Positions 1-12,700 of a stretch of 64,000 bases of DNA are shown here, in pieces. The position numbers and the translations under genes were made by a program. The notes beneath the pieces were generated by a model. The model was not told where the DNA came from, made no database searches, and saw nothing but the letters and a program-made list of their open reading frames with translations. The first letter of the stretch is position 1, and each line of letters starts with the position of its first letter. The DNA comes from Boswellia sacra (taxonomy: Eukaryota > Streptophyta > Magnoliopsida > Sapindales > Burseraceae), in contig SNVD02014651.1 of assembly GCA_013180625.2 (NCBI GenBank), positions 744,001-808,000 of the forward strand. Direction: 5' to 3'.

Positions 1-725
1 AAAAAATTTAAATTCTCGTGGAGCAACCAAACGTACTTGGCAGGAGAACAACACCCTAACATCTTGGCCAAGGTACTTTATTCAGATGATCTAATAGTAT
101 ATGGTAATTTGTAAATACGGTAAACTCCTTTAATTAAGCAGATAATAATTTTCTATTTATAGGAAGATTTTTCCCCATAGCAATTTCAAAACTTTCTCCT
201 GGTCTAAACAAAATTTCATGCACCAAACTCATTTTATTTGCTCCAGCTCACAAGCATACTAGTAGCTAATTCTGAAATTAAATTATTAAATAATTACACA
301 TTTATGGAGGAATTAAATCAACCCTCTACTGTTATATTGTAACATATTTATGTAGGAATAAAATAAACCTTTTATATCTATGAACAACCAAATGATAAAA
401 CAGCACAGCTACTAACAAGTCAGAGAGGCAAGAAAAGGAAGAAGAAAAGAGAGGCAGCCCTAGTAGTCAACAACGAGTTGGGCTAAAGGTTTTGCTGCCT
501 TAAATGGTCATTAATTTTAGTTTCTTAATTAATCAATAAACATCAACTTTATAATTCACATAGGGAAACAAGACTCTAAATAAAAAATGAGAGATGTTGT
601 GAAATTTTGATTGCTCTTCATGAGATTGTAAGGCAAATAATATATTTGACTTTCGTGCCTAAAGATAACAAAAACATACAATTAATCAATAAATGACACA
701 AATAAAATAAGTTAAACAAACTTAC
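1..725. other. PTM-like gene intron (left edge)
   Basis: Lies downstream of the exon-2 donor on the minus strand, so it is intronic DNA of the PTM-like gene. I could not place the next exon with confidence. A candidate acceptor (ctattag, 97-91) would lead to an in-frame stop after four codons, so I do not call it. Confidence 0.5.
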
Positions 726-2961
726 ACCAACAAGTAACCACAACTGCTAATATATGTCCGGCCATGAGGATCAACTCCCAACAGCTCTGCTCCTCTAAGT
801 GATTTCCGAGGTTTCAACCAAGGCTTATTTCTATCCAGTGCACACTCAGAGCAGAACCAATCACCCTCTGGCAAAAGATCACTGGTGACACCTATACACT
901 TTGAATGATATGCAGCAGGACAACCATCACAGCATAACAAATTGCCATCCATTTTACAGAGGCAGCATTCATCACTATTCCAGTCATTGGCATCTTCAAC
1001 TACATCCTCAGTAAAGCAAGAGCCACCAGAAATATCCACTGCAACCCTCCTTTTCTTGCCACTCTCATTTATATTTCGATCGAAATCCATGTCAGGCTCA
1101 GCAACCGATGACCTTCTGCTAAGCTCCAATCTAATGGCTTCCACCTCAATCATATCATCACATAGACACTTAAGCATCTCAACCTTTACAGGGACAGGTT
1201 GTTTGTAGTAATCACTTTTGAATAGCTTCAAACGAGTCAAATCAAAACCAGGTTTCAATCCTGAACTATGAATCAAGAAGTACTCAACCATAAAAACGGG
1301 CCAAGTGATCAAATCCATCAAATTCCAGTTAAGACTCCTACATCAAATAATCAGCAAAAAATGTGTGAAGTAAGATTAAAAAACGACCTACAGAACAAAA
1401 TGTAGTGAGCTTGAGAGAGTACAACAGAGCAAACAAAACAGAATTAATACCTCAAGCAATCAGAAGCAGATTCAAAACCTTCATTGGAAAGGTTCTCCAA
1501 ATGCTTCCTCAGTATTCGCAAAACCGCAACATGAATCGAATCAAATAATAAACTAGGGGAGTTAGACTTGAGTGCAGCCACAAAATCCTCCAACTTAAAG
1601 GGACTTAAAAATAACAAAGTACTAAATGATCTCAAACAGGCATAAATAGAAAAAATGTCAACTACAAGAATTCCATCTAAACCCAAATTCTGTGAAGAAG
1701 GGGGTAATTGCAACTTTGGAGGAAGAACCACAGGCTCCTGAAACCTTTTGGCAGCCACTGTGTCTGGCAATTCCTCCTCCACTGACAAACCAGCTGCAGT
1801 AGATGATGAAATGTCATTGAAAGCACATGATGTTGTTGAGGTCAATACATTATTCCGAGCAGACCCTCTGCGAGTACTCCTTCTTAACACCGTTTCGGTC
1901 AAAGAATTCGAATTATCCAATTTTCTTCTTTTTCTCCTACCACTAGCTTGCTTGTATGAACTTCCAAAATCACCTTGGGAACTATCAACAACGGCATCAG
2001 CTGGAGGTGTGGACTCATCCTTCAACTGAACTCCGTTAGAACCATCTCTAGCCTTAAAATCCTCCACCAGCGTACTATCTTCCTTCTTAATTCCACCCAT
2101 CAACCCCTCAAGACAAAAATCTTGAGTCACTTGAACTTCTTTCAGTTCTCCATTCTCAACACTCTCTTCTATGCTGTGCAACAAACTCGACTTCGATTCC
2201 TCCACATTCCACACACAATCACCACCTCCCTCATCTCTAACCTCATCATCAACACCCAAATTCAGATCAAAACCACAATCCTTCTTCCGCGTCTCCACAA
2301 CCTCCAAATCCTCCTCCATTTCCCCGTTCGCATCCAAATTCAAATCAATACATTCCCTCTCTTTCCTCCAAAAACCCGAGTTTCCCTCCAAATTCTCCTC
2401 GTTCAAATTTAAATTAAGCCCTTCATTCAACTTAAAATTAAAGCCGGCATTCAGATCAAGCCCTCGCCCTTCCTTGATCTCAACATCCACAATCAAATTC
2501 CCATTCACAAACTCACATCCCTCCTTTAGGGTTTCCCCAAAACCGGCCTTCGAATCACCGTTCAAATTCAACTTCCCGTTACCGAAGTCGCTATCCCTAA
2601 ACCTCTCAACCAACCCAACATTCAAATCAACAAACCCATCATTCAAATCAACATTCTCATATGCCTTGTCTAGGGTTTCATCACCTTTACCTGACTCACC
2701 CCGCTTCAGCCGCTCCATCCGCCGCCGCTTCTTCGGCTTCCTCCCAACTCTAGGCCTCCCCTGCAACAGCCCAGCTTCACCAACTTTCCCGCCATCGCTC
2801 TCCAGCAAAGAAACAACTTCAGAAAACTCAAGCTCCTCGGAATCGCCATCTTCGTAGACGATCTCGAAGAATTTGGAGGACTCGTCGTAGGATTGGACGG
2901 TTCCGGTGAAAACCCCAAATCCCTGAAATACTTTTTTGACGGTTCTGCCCACGAACTCCAT
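726..2961 (-). CDS. PTM-like DDT/PHD-finger chromatin protein, 5' exons (partial gene)
   Basis: Two coding exons of a leftward gene are visible: exon 1 at 2961-1451 and exon 2 at 1337-726, separated by a 113-bp GT..AG intron. About 708 residues are encoded, and the remaining exons lie past the left edge. The start is the ATG at 2961; the open frame extends further upstream but has no earlier ATG. In order, the protein has a Tudor/agenet-like segment (residues ~1-52, opening MEFVGRTVKKVF), a basic AT-hook-like NLS (~68-87), a cluster of DLN/LNL motifs (~104-237), a second basic patch (SGRRKRRKLDN), a DDT domain (~420-530) split by the intron, and a C4HC3 PHD finger opening DECCLCKMDGNLLCCDGC. 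Exon 2 ends YLLV at a consensus GTAAGT donor. This order matches the Arabidopsis PTM/PTM-like group of nuclear chromatin readers. Whether it also has the C-terminal transmembrane part of PTM itself cannot be seen. Confidence 0.88.
2251..2652 (-). other. cluster of EAR-like repression motifs inside the PTM-like protein
   Basis: Residues ~104-237 contain repeated DLN or LNL units: VDLNDGF, VDLNVGL, KLNLNGD, LDLNAGF, GLNLNLNEEN, IDLNLDA and FDLNLGV. GLNLNLN is an exact LxLxL and several others are DLN-type. In plants these motif types recruit TOPLESS-class co-repressors. Repression by this protein is an inference; the motif spelling and clustering are read directly. Confidence 0.6.
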
Positions 2962-5900
2962 GAAGAAAATGGGAAACCCAGAAAGGATCCGTTGAAAGAT
3001 GGAGGTTTGGAGAGATTGGTCGGAGTCAAAATTCAATTTTGACGTGCGAAGAAGCGAAATGTGGGAGAAGGTGGTGGGCGTTGTTGTCGTTTTGGTACGG
3101 CTTGAAGTGGAGGGGTTGAGACTTTAATTCTCGAATATCTTTTACTTTTGACTTTGCTTTTTCTCTTTTTTTTATTTTTTTATTTTTTTTTTGTTTTTGT
3201 TTTTGTTACTATAATTAATGAATGAGGAAGGAAGGAATAATTTGATTGTTGAACCAGGAAGGCATTTTGGAATTCTTTTTTTTAGTTTATTAATTTTTTG
3301 TTTTTAATTTTTTGTTTTCTAGGAATCCAAAAAAATGGTTCTAAATGTGTTTGTTTGATTTATAATATCAATAATATTGAGCATTTGGAAACGTTTTCGA
3401 AAAACAAGGGAGTTATTTTTTTATTTTAGTTTTTGTAAGAATAGCTGCAAACATTGTTTTTATTTGTTTATGTTTGGAAAGAGAATCTTGAATTTAAAAA
3501 AAAAAACTAAATTTTCAAACAAAATTGAGGAACTCCCGCCAACTCTATAGAATTTAATTAATCTCATTATGTGCAATAAAGTACTGGATAATTATGACAA
3601 ATTAAAAAATATTAAAAGCCATTGTAATCAAATCGCATTTAATTTAATTTGGTTATTCTAGTCGAAAATTTTGAATTGGAATCTAAAAAGTCCCACGTTG
3701 GACACATTTTTACTACTTTTTTTTATTTTTGGCAAATATTTTACCAAATTCAAAATGCAAAAGTCTTACCATTTTTACAGTCAACCATTTTTGGAATTCA
3801 AATTGATTCCAAATCCATGTAATAATTTTTTAGTGTGGTGGGGCTATTGCATTTGCACCCGGAAAAAGCTATTCTTAATATCTATTTGGAAATAAAAATT
3901 TTATATTATTAAAATACTTTATTTTAAGAATAAATATTTTAATAAATGTATTATCTTTTTCTACCTTCTAATCAACTATTATTTTCTGCTCTTCAATATC
4001 TCACTATTTTTCTTTTTACTGTTACAATCGTCTTAAATCAAAAAATTTGGTCTACACTAATATTAATTCTATATGATAAAAACAAAGAATATTGCATACT
4101 CACACAATTCTTTTTTTTTTTTAATTAACGGTTTAATACTACTATATCTACAGCCAATTTCCTATAACTGAGTTGGTGAAATTTCACTAAATAAATAAAA
4201 AAACTAATTGAGAGAAGTTAAATTTAATAAATTATTCAATAAGATTTATTCAACTCAAGTTATAAAATGTTAGTTGTAAGTTTAGGCTGTCGATGAAAAG
4301 TTATTCTTTTTTTTTTTAAAGGATTTAAAGATGTGTGGAGAGTAAAATTGCACAAGATAAGAGACTTCAACGTTATTATTTGGACATAAATAGTCTCATC
4401 CATTTAAAGTACATAAAAACTTTTGTCAATCAATTCAATTACAACTTTAAATATGAAGTTCTAACTTTTTAATGCTTTTTTCATATTTAAAAAAGAAAAT
4501 CAAATATGTTTTATAGATTTTCGAGTAGAAGTAAATTTTTTTAATAAAATCTTTACCTTTTTTTAATTTTTTGTTTTTCAAAAGATCATTAGAAGATCAA
4601 TTAATGGAAAGCTTTTTTTCCTCATATCTTCAAACATTTTAACAAATAAATATTGAAGTCAATTTTCAGAGTATTTGAGATCACCATTTGAGAAAATATT
4701 TAACAATGTTGTTTTTGAAAAACAATCCAAGCGACGGTGGATAATAAATTATTATTATGAATGTCATACTTAAATATTACTTGCTGAAAAAATAAACTTA
4801 TATATATCATATCTAAAAATTTATCATTTTAATAAAAAGCTTTAGCTAAAAATTGTAACGTGAACTTTTATTCGTTTGTCTTATTGCATCCAATTGTTTA
4901 GAGTGTTGATAGATCAGCATCAATAATTGTGATTTTTTAATATTAAATCTTAACTATTAAATTAAGTTAGATAATTATTTAGCAATTTATTAAATTTGAT
5001 ATAGTGAAATAGAGAGTTTGGAAGTTTATATCATATTAAAATGACTTATTGATTATTGATCTTAATTATTGAATTAAATAAGATGAATAACCAAAAATTT
5101 GAACCAAAATATAATGAATAATATTTTACCCAAAAAAAAAAAAGTTCTATATACAACTTGGCGTGATTTGATATGAACGAATAATTAAAAGTGAAAAAGT
5201 CAAATAATAAAATATGATAGATAAAGGATAGTAAATAAGTATTATTCCATTAGTTTATTTATAAAATAGAATTATATATATATAACATTGATTTAGTGAT
5301 GGCAAAATATATTATAGGATTGGGGATTCGTAGGGATCCTCTCTATTGAGGTGAGGGTGGTGGCATTTTTTATAGGGATAAGATGAGGGTAGGATGAAAA
5401 TTTAATCTATGTATTATGATAAGGTCTCACCCTGTACCTAGCCTATATCCTACCATTATATATAAAAATATAAAATATAGTAGTATTTTTATTTCATATA
5501 CTGTTATATATTAAACACACACACATATATACATATATAATATAGAAATATTACTTTTATTTGGCATAAAATATATTAATTATTGGAATAATATAAATAA
5601 TATTATTATCTAAAAATAAAATATTATATTAGTTTGTTAAAATCTTGAATTTATTATATTAAATATCATAGTGTGGGAAATGAGATGGAATTAGGAAAAG
5701 TATTTCTTGTGTAGAAGTACTTTGTCCCTATTTTGCCGTAAAAAAACATAGAGAATGGGATTAGATCGATGAATGGAGGAGGGAATGCGAAGGCCCTTCC
5801 CACCCGTGCCGGCCCATTGCCAGATGGATTTTTAAGTGGCTGTGAGATATACATAGAACATGGGAGCAAACCGATTATAGAAAGCAAAATCAGAAATAGG

Positions 5901-6206
5901 CTGGCATGAATTGTAGAAATTTATGGAAATTGACAAGAAATGATGAGGTTGACTTGACTTTTTTGTGCATTACAAGAAGTAAGATGAAAAACCACTAAGA
6001 TGTGTTCTCAAAGTTACCCAAGAGTTTTTGGAAAATTTCATTTTTAAGATGGCAATAGATTTGGAAATTTAAACAAAATTACAATGAATTGGGATTTCGT
6101 AGGGATTATCATCATAATTAACATTGCTAAAAATTTTCAACAATTTTTATATTCATAAAAAATGATAGCGAATATAAATGGTATAATAGTTATGTTTGTT
6201 TTAAGC
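2962..6206. other. PTM-like 5' flank and AT-rich intergenic DNA
   Basis: The first ~180 bp upstream of the PTM-like ATG (2962-3140) probably hold its 5'UTR and core promoter. Further out there are long T-rich tracts (3140-3200, 4110-4120, 4305-4320) and very AT-rich DNA. No open frame here resembles a known protein. A short minus-strand ORF at 5666-5887 lies in a locally GC-richer patch (5680-5880) but shows no domain. No conserved gene is seen. Confidence 0.6.
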
Positions 6207-7245
6207 GGAAAAAACAGTGATACTCCAAAGGTTTGGGCGAACAAATAATCTCACCCCCCGTTATTTAAGAAGTAACGTTTAGACTTTAACACTTTTGTTC
6301 AAAAATACAAACATAACGGAGGAAGGCTCGAACCCGTGATCTCATATGTAAAAGTAGCATGTCAATCACCCACGCTATGTGACACTTCATGAGTTACAAC
6401 AAATTTATTTAACAACATAGGATAGGAATGATGAAAATTACAATTAAAAATATAAGAAAACATGTCATAGAGTTAATCAATTTAAAATTAAGAATAAACA
6501 GTCAATAAAATAATAGTAAAATTATTAATTTAAATATTAAAAATATATTGATGATGATAAATAAATAATTTAAAATTACGATAAATAAAATTATGATAAA
6601 TAGATTTATAATTAAAATATAAAGTTAATGATGATAAATAAATATTAGAAAAGTTATAATAATATATTGATGATGATAAATAAATAATAAAATTATGATA
6701 AATAGATTTATAATTAAAAATATAAGTTAATAATGATGAATAAATAATATAAAAATTATTAATTTGAAGAAAAATTATTAATTTAAAAGTTAAAAATATT
6801 TTATAATTTATAAATTATTTATTATAATTTTAAATTATTTATTTATCATCATCAATCTATTTTTAACTTTTAAATTAATAATTTTACTGTTAATTAATTC
6901 ATATTGTTTATTTTTAATTTGAAAGGTGATTAACTCCCACGTGTTTCTTATATTTATAGTTGTAAATTTCATGATTCGTATGTTAAATAAATTTCTTGCA
7001 ACAGTAAGATGTGGAGTGTCAGATGGCCTAGGTGATAATCATGCTCATTCTTACCAAGAAGTCACAGTTTCAAGCCAGACAAATGGGATATAATTTTCTT
7101 TATAGAATATTAAACACCGAAAAGACTTACATCAATTTTTCTTGAATTGAAATATTAAAATGAGGGCTAAATGTCACTTTCCAGCAAAGAGGTGAGATCG
7201 TCCCTTAGCTCAAACCTTAGGGGTATCAATTTTTTTTTTTTTTTC
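6207..7245. mobile_element. foldback (long inverted repeat) element, ~1.04 kb
   Basis: The left arm, starting near 6207 (ggaaaaaacagtgatactcc..aaggtttg), matches the reverse complement of the right arm ending near 7245 (ttgatacccctaaggtttg). The arms stay alignable inward for several hundred bases, including a shared stretch around gacact..aaatttatttaacaa (~6380-6410 against ~6990-7020). The centre is AT-rich and tandemly repeated, with aatatattgatgatgataa at 6542 and again at 6661 (period 119 bp). There is no coding capacity. It looks like a non-autonomous foldback element. Exact ends and a target-site duplication could not be settled by eye. Confidence 0.65.
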
Positions 7246-9704
7246 ATTTGTGACCTCAACTAAATAAATAGATAGATTAATATGAGTTATTAATATAATA
7301 AATATTGATGAGTTGTGTATCTTAAATTAGTAAAGCCATATCAACTTTGTATACAAATATAAACTTTTTAAGTATATCATTAATAGCCCAATTAAAATTA
7401 TTAAAACATTATAATTAATAATGGCAAATATAATAAAAAAAGAACTACTCTTATAAATTATATATACAAACTCATATAAACCTATATATCATTATCAAAT
7501 GATTATCACATAATTTACGTTAATTAATAGAATTAAAATTTGAAATTTATTCGTCCAATCAAATTATGATATATCAGTTTGCATAGAAATAAGTTTAGAA
7601 GAATAGTATTACTCATAATATATATAAAATAACGATTATAATGTTGGTATGAGCTTTTATTATTATATAGATTATTATTAAGGTCAATAGCATACTCCTC
7701 TTCTATTGTTTACTGAAACATCACATATGTTATGATTTTAAAAATTTCACAAACCAAGTTAACATGTTTTAATTATTTTAACTAAAATAACAAAAATACC
7801 ATTGAAGTGTTAAACTTAAAGAAAAAATCATTAAAAGTAATATAAAATCAATCTAATTTTATTAAATAAATAAATGATTATAAATAAAAACAATTACCCA
7901 ATAAATTGGATTTTTTCAATAATAAATTGTTAAAAACTTTTGAAAAATATAAAGAATACACTTATTTGTCTAATAGTAGTTTTGAAATTTTACTATTTTT
8001 ATGAAGCTTTTTTAGGTTTGATATTTTAGGGTATTTTAGTCACTTCAGTTAAAAATTTCATAAAATTTGTTATCTATGACTAGTTTTTTTTAATTCAAAA
8101 CTATGAGAAATGTTATAAAATTGTCGATAAACCACAACAGAGGTGCTCGGAGCTACCATTATTATTTTACAAGAATAAAGGGGATAAATAAGATTTAAAA
8201 TAAAATATTTTTTAAATTGAAAATGCATACAAGTGAGAATCAAGAAAAATCATGGCTGCCTTGAGAAAAAGAAAAGAAAAAAGGGACTCTTCTGGCTCAA
8301 ATAGAAATAGAATTGTCATGAAATGGTCATCACATTATAAAAATAAGGAAAAAAATCTTAATAATTGGAATTGAAATTTACAATCTTGTCCTTTTCTTTC
8401 TTCTTTTAAAGAACAAGTCTAAATTTCTAGTAATTTAAAGTTTATAGTTAAATCTATTATGAAGTTGTTAACAAATCTACATTGTAATTAAAACATTGAA
8501 CCCCCATAATAAAAATAGTGGAATGATTATTTTATATCCATTAAAAACGATTATTGAGATATTCACAACTTGAATATTTTTTTAATTACATTAACATATT
8601 GTTTATACAGTAATGTTATAGAAAAGAGGTCACTGAGAGATGGAAAATTGAAAATACATATAAAATTTGAGATGGCAAAGAGGTGTTATGTTTTTGTTTT
8701 ATATGATTTGAGAAAAGAGAGAGTGCACATCAGACACATGACTAACCAAACCATGAAAACGATTGTTACAAGTTGCTAAATTGAATTTGAAGGTCATTTT
8801 GATTGTGATCTATTTCCTAACGTTCCTAACGGCACAAGTAAACGTGACAACGAGTTCACATTCTGTGATATGAAGCCGATGGCAAAACTTGCTCTTTTCA
8901 CACTTGGACATTGACCCATTATGAAAACAAGTTCGCACGATAATAATGCATGGCGACGTCTATAAAATTTGTAAAACAATATAAAGAAAACTATTTTGGG
9001 TATGAAAATTATAAATAAATATAAATATCCAAATTATAAATAGATATATAAAAATTGTAAATATCACTTATACATTTCTTTTAATTACTTTTACAAATTC
9101 TATATTTATTTATATCTTTTATATAAATTTTTATAGATTTTATATAAGGCGATGTACTGATACATTAAACTATCGTAGAATAGAAATACACCCCCTTATT
9201 TGACATTCATTTTTCCATGTCGAAGAAAAACTAATATTATTTAGAACTTGATTTATATACCAATACGATAGGAATGAATTCCCCATTTTAACATGAAGTA
9301 ACATGAAATGACACATTTTAAATGTTAAGCAGAAAACTTATAATAAAATGCAAGACTTGGATTATGCAATGCAGAAGCTTAAAAGTATAGTTTCAAATCA
9401 CATACATGAATATGATATCATAAATATCAAGTAAAACAACAATATAACAGAAATCTACGAAAATTATAATGATCTTAGCTTCTGATTTGTTGCTCTTGTC
9501 ACTAGTCTTACCAGAGTTCAATTAGTTGTAAAGGAAACTGCTAGCTCATACATCTAATTGAGAATTTGCAGCTCAACATGTGTTCTTTTCCTTCCATCTG
9601 TTACTGTTAATGTCATTTACATGAGATAATAAACAAAACAAAAAGAGAAAAGGGCTAAGATGTGATAACTGATGAGTTACAACACTAAATTACCCAGACT
9701 GGAC
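7246..9704. other. AT-rich intergenic DNA 3' of CBP80
   Basis: About 2.4 kb of AT-rich sequence with poly-A and poly-T runs. Short open frames at 8570-8779 and 8794-8979 have neither recognisable motifs nor convincing composition. The part nearest 9705 (roughly 9450-9704) probably contains the CBP80 3'UTR. Nothing else is supported. Confidence 0.5.
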
Positions 9705-12700
9705 CTAGTTCACGGTTCGACGTAGACCAGAATAAACTGCTCTTCGGAAAAGAGGATGAACGTCTTCAGTTAGTACCTCCGCGTCCAGCTTCTCAATATG
9801 GGGCCATATCTACCATATACAAATGTAAAAGCATTGGATTCATCAGAAACAAAATAAAACACCACTTTTGTCTTTCATCATATGGGTGATTGAATTCTTA
9901 AAAGAAAAGGAAAAAAAAAATTAAAAGCATGTAAATGATATGGTATATACACTAGAAAATATTAGAATGAGTCGCGGAATAAACTAGAGGAAAGAGGTGA
10001 GAAGGCAGATTTGAATTGTGGACAACATACTAATAATTATATAAACTAATTCTCTCCTTCGCTTACAGATATTAAAAAAAAAAGGTACAGACTCGTCTAG
10101 TTTGTTTTGTTTTTTGTTTTTGTTTCCTTTTGAATGAAGAATGTGCTGAACACAACCATGCCATTTGTGGTATTTTCCTCAGAAAGTATAACAGTAACTG
10201 TATTTTTGATTATGTTGAAAGCAGAAGGAAAATCTGTAGCTAATTAAGATTAGAGGAAATCTTTATTAACCCTACTTCAGGATTTTTTTAAAATAAAAGC
10301 ATTAATTTAAGGGTTGAATTTGTCAGAAACCTCCTTTATAATCATATAACATCATCAAATGCTAATCTAAAATCATAGAGACCTCCATGGAATTCAATGA
10401 TAGTTATTAGATGGCTCCCATATTTGTGAGGTGTATTTCCTAATTAAGATCCTCCTCTAATTACCTTTAAGGTAATTATAAAGAAATGTGCAAGGAACAC
10501 TTAACTACATGTGCTTGTTAAAAAAGTCAAACCACGTACATATAAGCACAGCTGCATGACCGAATTGAAAGATGTAGCTACTTTAGCAAAAACATGGTGA
10601 AGCAGCCATATAAGTTTTAGGAACACTTAAGAGGGAGAAAACAGAGAACAGAAACTAAGATAGACACCCAAGATGACAAAAATTCAGAGAAAACTGCAAA
10701 TTCTTAAGCAAAATTACCTCCGAAGAATATTGTCTTGAGAAGGCCTTGACATATCCCAGAGTTGATAAACACCACTGCTCTTTCTCACCTATGTTGTAAA
10801 TATCGCTTGTGTTTCCACCATTTGACTGACTGCCATCATTAAGAAATAAAACAGAGTAAATGTGACATTGTCTTCAATGCCATTAACCGACTGCCGTTAT
10901 AGCAAACAGAAATAGAAGAAAATATGACAGTTTGGCAAGATAGAAAAACCTATTTTTAGGTCTTCCATTGTCACTATCCAAGTCCATTGCTGAAGATTCC
11001 TCAAGGTCAACAGCCATTGCATCTGCATGGATAGACTTTAACTCTCGCAATGTTCCAGCTCTAGATGTGTCCGGAAGGCGTTCCATCAACACATTTGAGA
11101 AATTTTTATAAAGAGAAAGGAACAGTGCCTGTACATGCCAATTATAGTTTAACACAAGTAAAAGAATTTGGCAAATGACGGGCCATTTTAATCATCAAAA
11201 AGTTATCAACTGATATTATAAATCACACAAACAAACTTAGATGAAATGTTCAAAGAAAGTCAGCATGGAAGCAATAAGCTTAACCAGTGTGCAAGCTGCA
11301 ATAAATATTGCAATTGAATAGAAAGCAGTCTGTATTTTCTGGCTCATTACCAAAAACAATGTAAACACAAACAGGGTGGAAGGGACAGGAATCCTAATCT
11401 CGGTGCCAAAACTGTTGATTCATCCATCTTTGTGCCATACCAGAAGAGTCAAGGCACGATCCCTTTGCCACTCAATTAAACCAAGTTATTTTCCACAAAG
11501 TATCAAGCATAGTTTCCATACAAACCAACAGACAATTCATAGTTTTCCACTCATTTCTCCACTAAACTTTATAATCCCCAAATGACAACAGATGATTTAT
11601 TTTCTTCAAAACCTATTTAATGAATTTAGATGGAAAAGAGAGATCATACAGTTATTCTTACAATGCTTACCTCATTTTCATCTAGGGCTCGTGCCAAAAG
11701 TGCCTCCTTAGCCTCTAAAGATTCATGTGCTGATACCTCCTCTTTTTTGGTCTTTTCAGCTAGTAGTTTCAAACGATTCATCCTTGCTGGGTTTTCACCA
11801 AGAACAGGTTCACCATCTACCAGCGTAAGCTTTGACTCAGCAACCTCCAACTCTGCTTTGGCCTTTGCTGCGGCTTCTTCTGCTGAAAAAGCATCCTTCT
11901 TAAGAGATATTATCTCTTTCCGTAGATCACAGATACGATTATATGTCTTGCTAACCGCATTTCTAAGGATCTGTAGTGATTGATATCGGAAAAGGGAAAA
12001 AAAAAGTGAAGGGAAGATAAAACTTAAAAAGAGAGTTCACAAAAGTTTATAGCAAATATTCCTCGGACAGAAAGACAGAAAGCCATTTCAGGAAGCAAGC
12101 TTTAAGTGCCAAACAATAGAAGGGAAAATAAGATAAAACACTTCCTTTTATTGGGTTAATAGGTAAATATGTCACTACATGAAGAGCAGATCCTTTGTCT
12201 TGTCTACTTAAGACTAGCAATTATTGATATTTGGATCAAAAACTAATTTTCCACAATGTCTACATTCCTCTATGTTTAGCTCGATTACTTAAACTAAAAG
12301 GAATTAACACGTTTATGGGGAAAGGCATCTGTTTAAGTGCCACCGAACAAGAAGAGAACTAAATCTACCATTTTTTTATTTTTTAATAAAATTCATAGAG
12401 GAGATAGCCAGCTGCTCCTGTTTTGTGAAGGTCAAAGCATGAAATATTTTGATGGCAGCATAAAACAAATTTTCCTTTTCGAATAATTTAAGAAAAAGTT
12501 CCTCTCTCCCTTAATTCTATTTCTCCCTTATTCTCTACTTGAAATTGTTAGATTGAAATCATAATCCTCATGCAGGTGAAGACAAACCATACATTAATCA
12601 AACAAGAGTAATACAGCGCATTTATTTAGGAAAAACAAAAAAGATAGCAACAACTGCTATAATGTACCTCCCATGGGCGATCTGATGTATGGAATTGCTC

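Noticed and set aside
60..97. Possible third exon of the PTM-like gene after acceptor ctattag
   Set aside because: It would hit a stop after four codons. The family normally continues for hundreds of residues, so intronic chance is more likely.
5666..5887. 73-aa minus-strand ORF in a locally GC-richer patch
   Set aside because: No recognisable domain; could be a decayed element end, but nothing supports a gene.
6320..6345. tRNA B-box-like ggctcgaacccgtgatc
   Set aside because: No A box or cloverleaf; it is inside the arm of the foldback element.
8570..8979. Two short ORFs in the intergenic region
   Set aside because: No motif, no neighbour logic and AT-rich composition like the surroundings.
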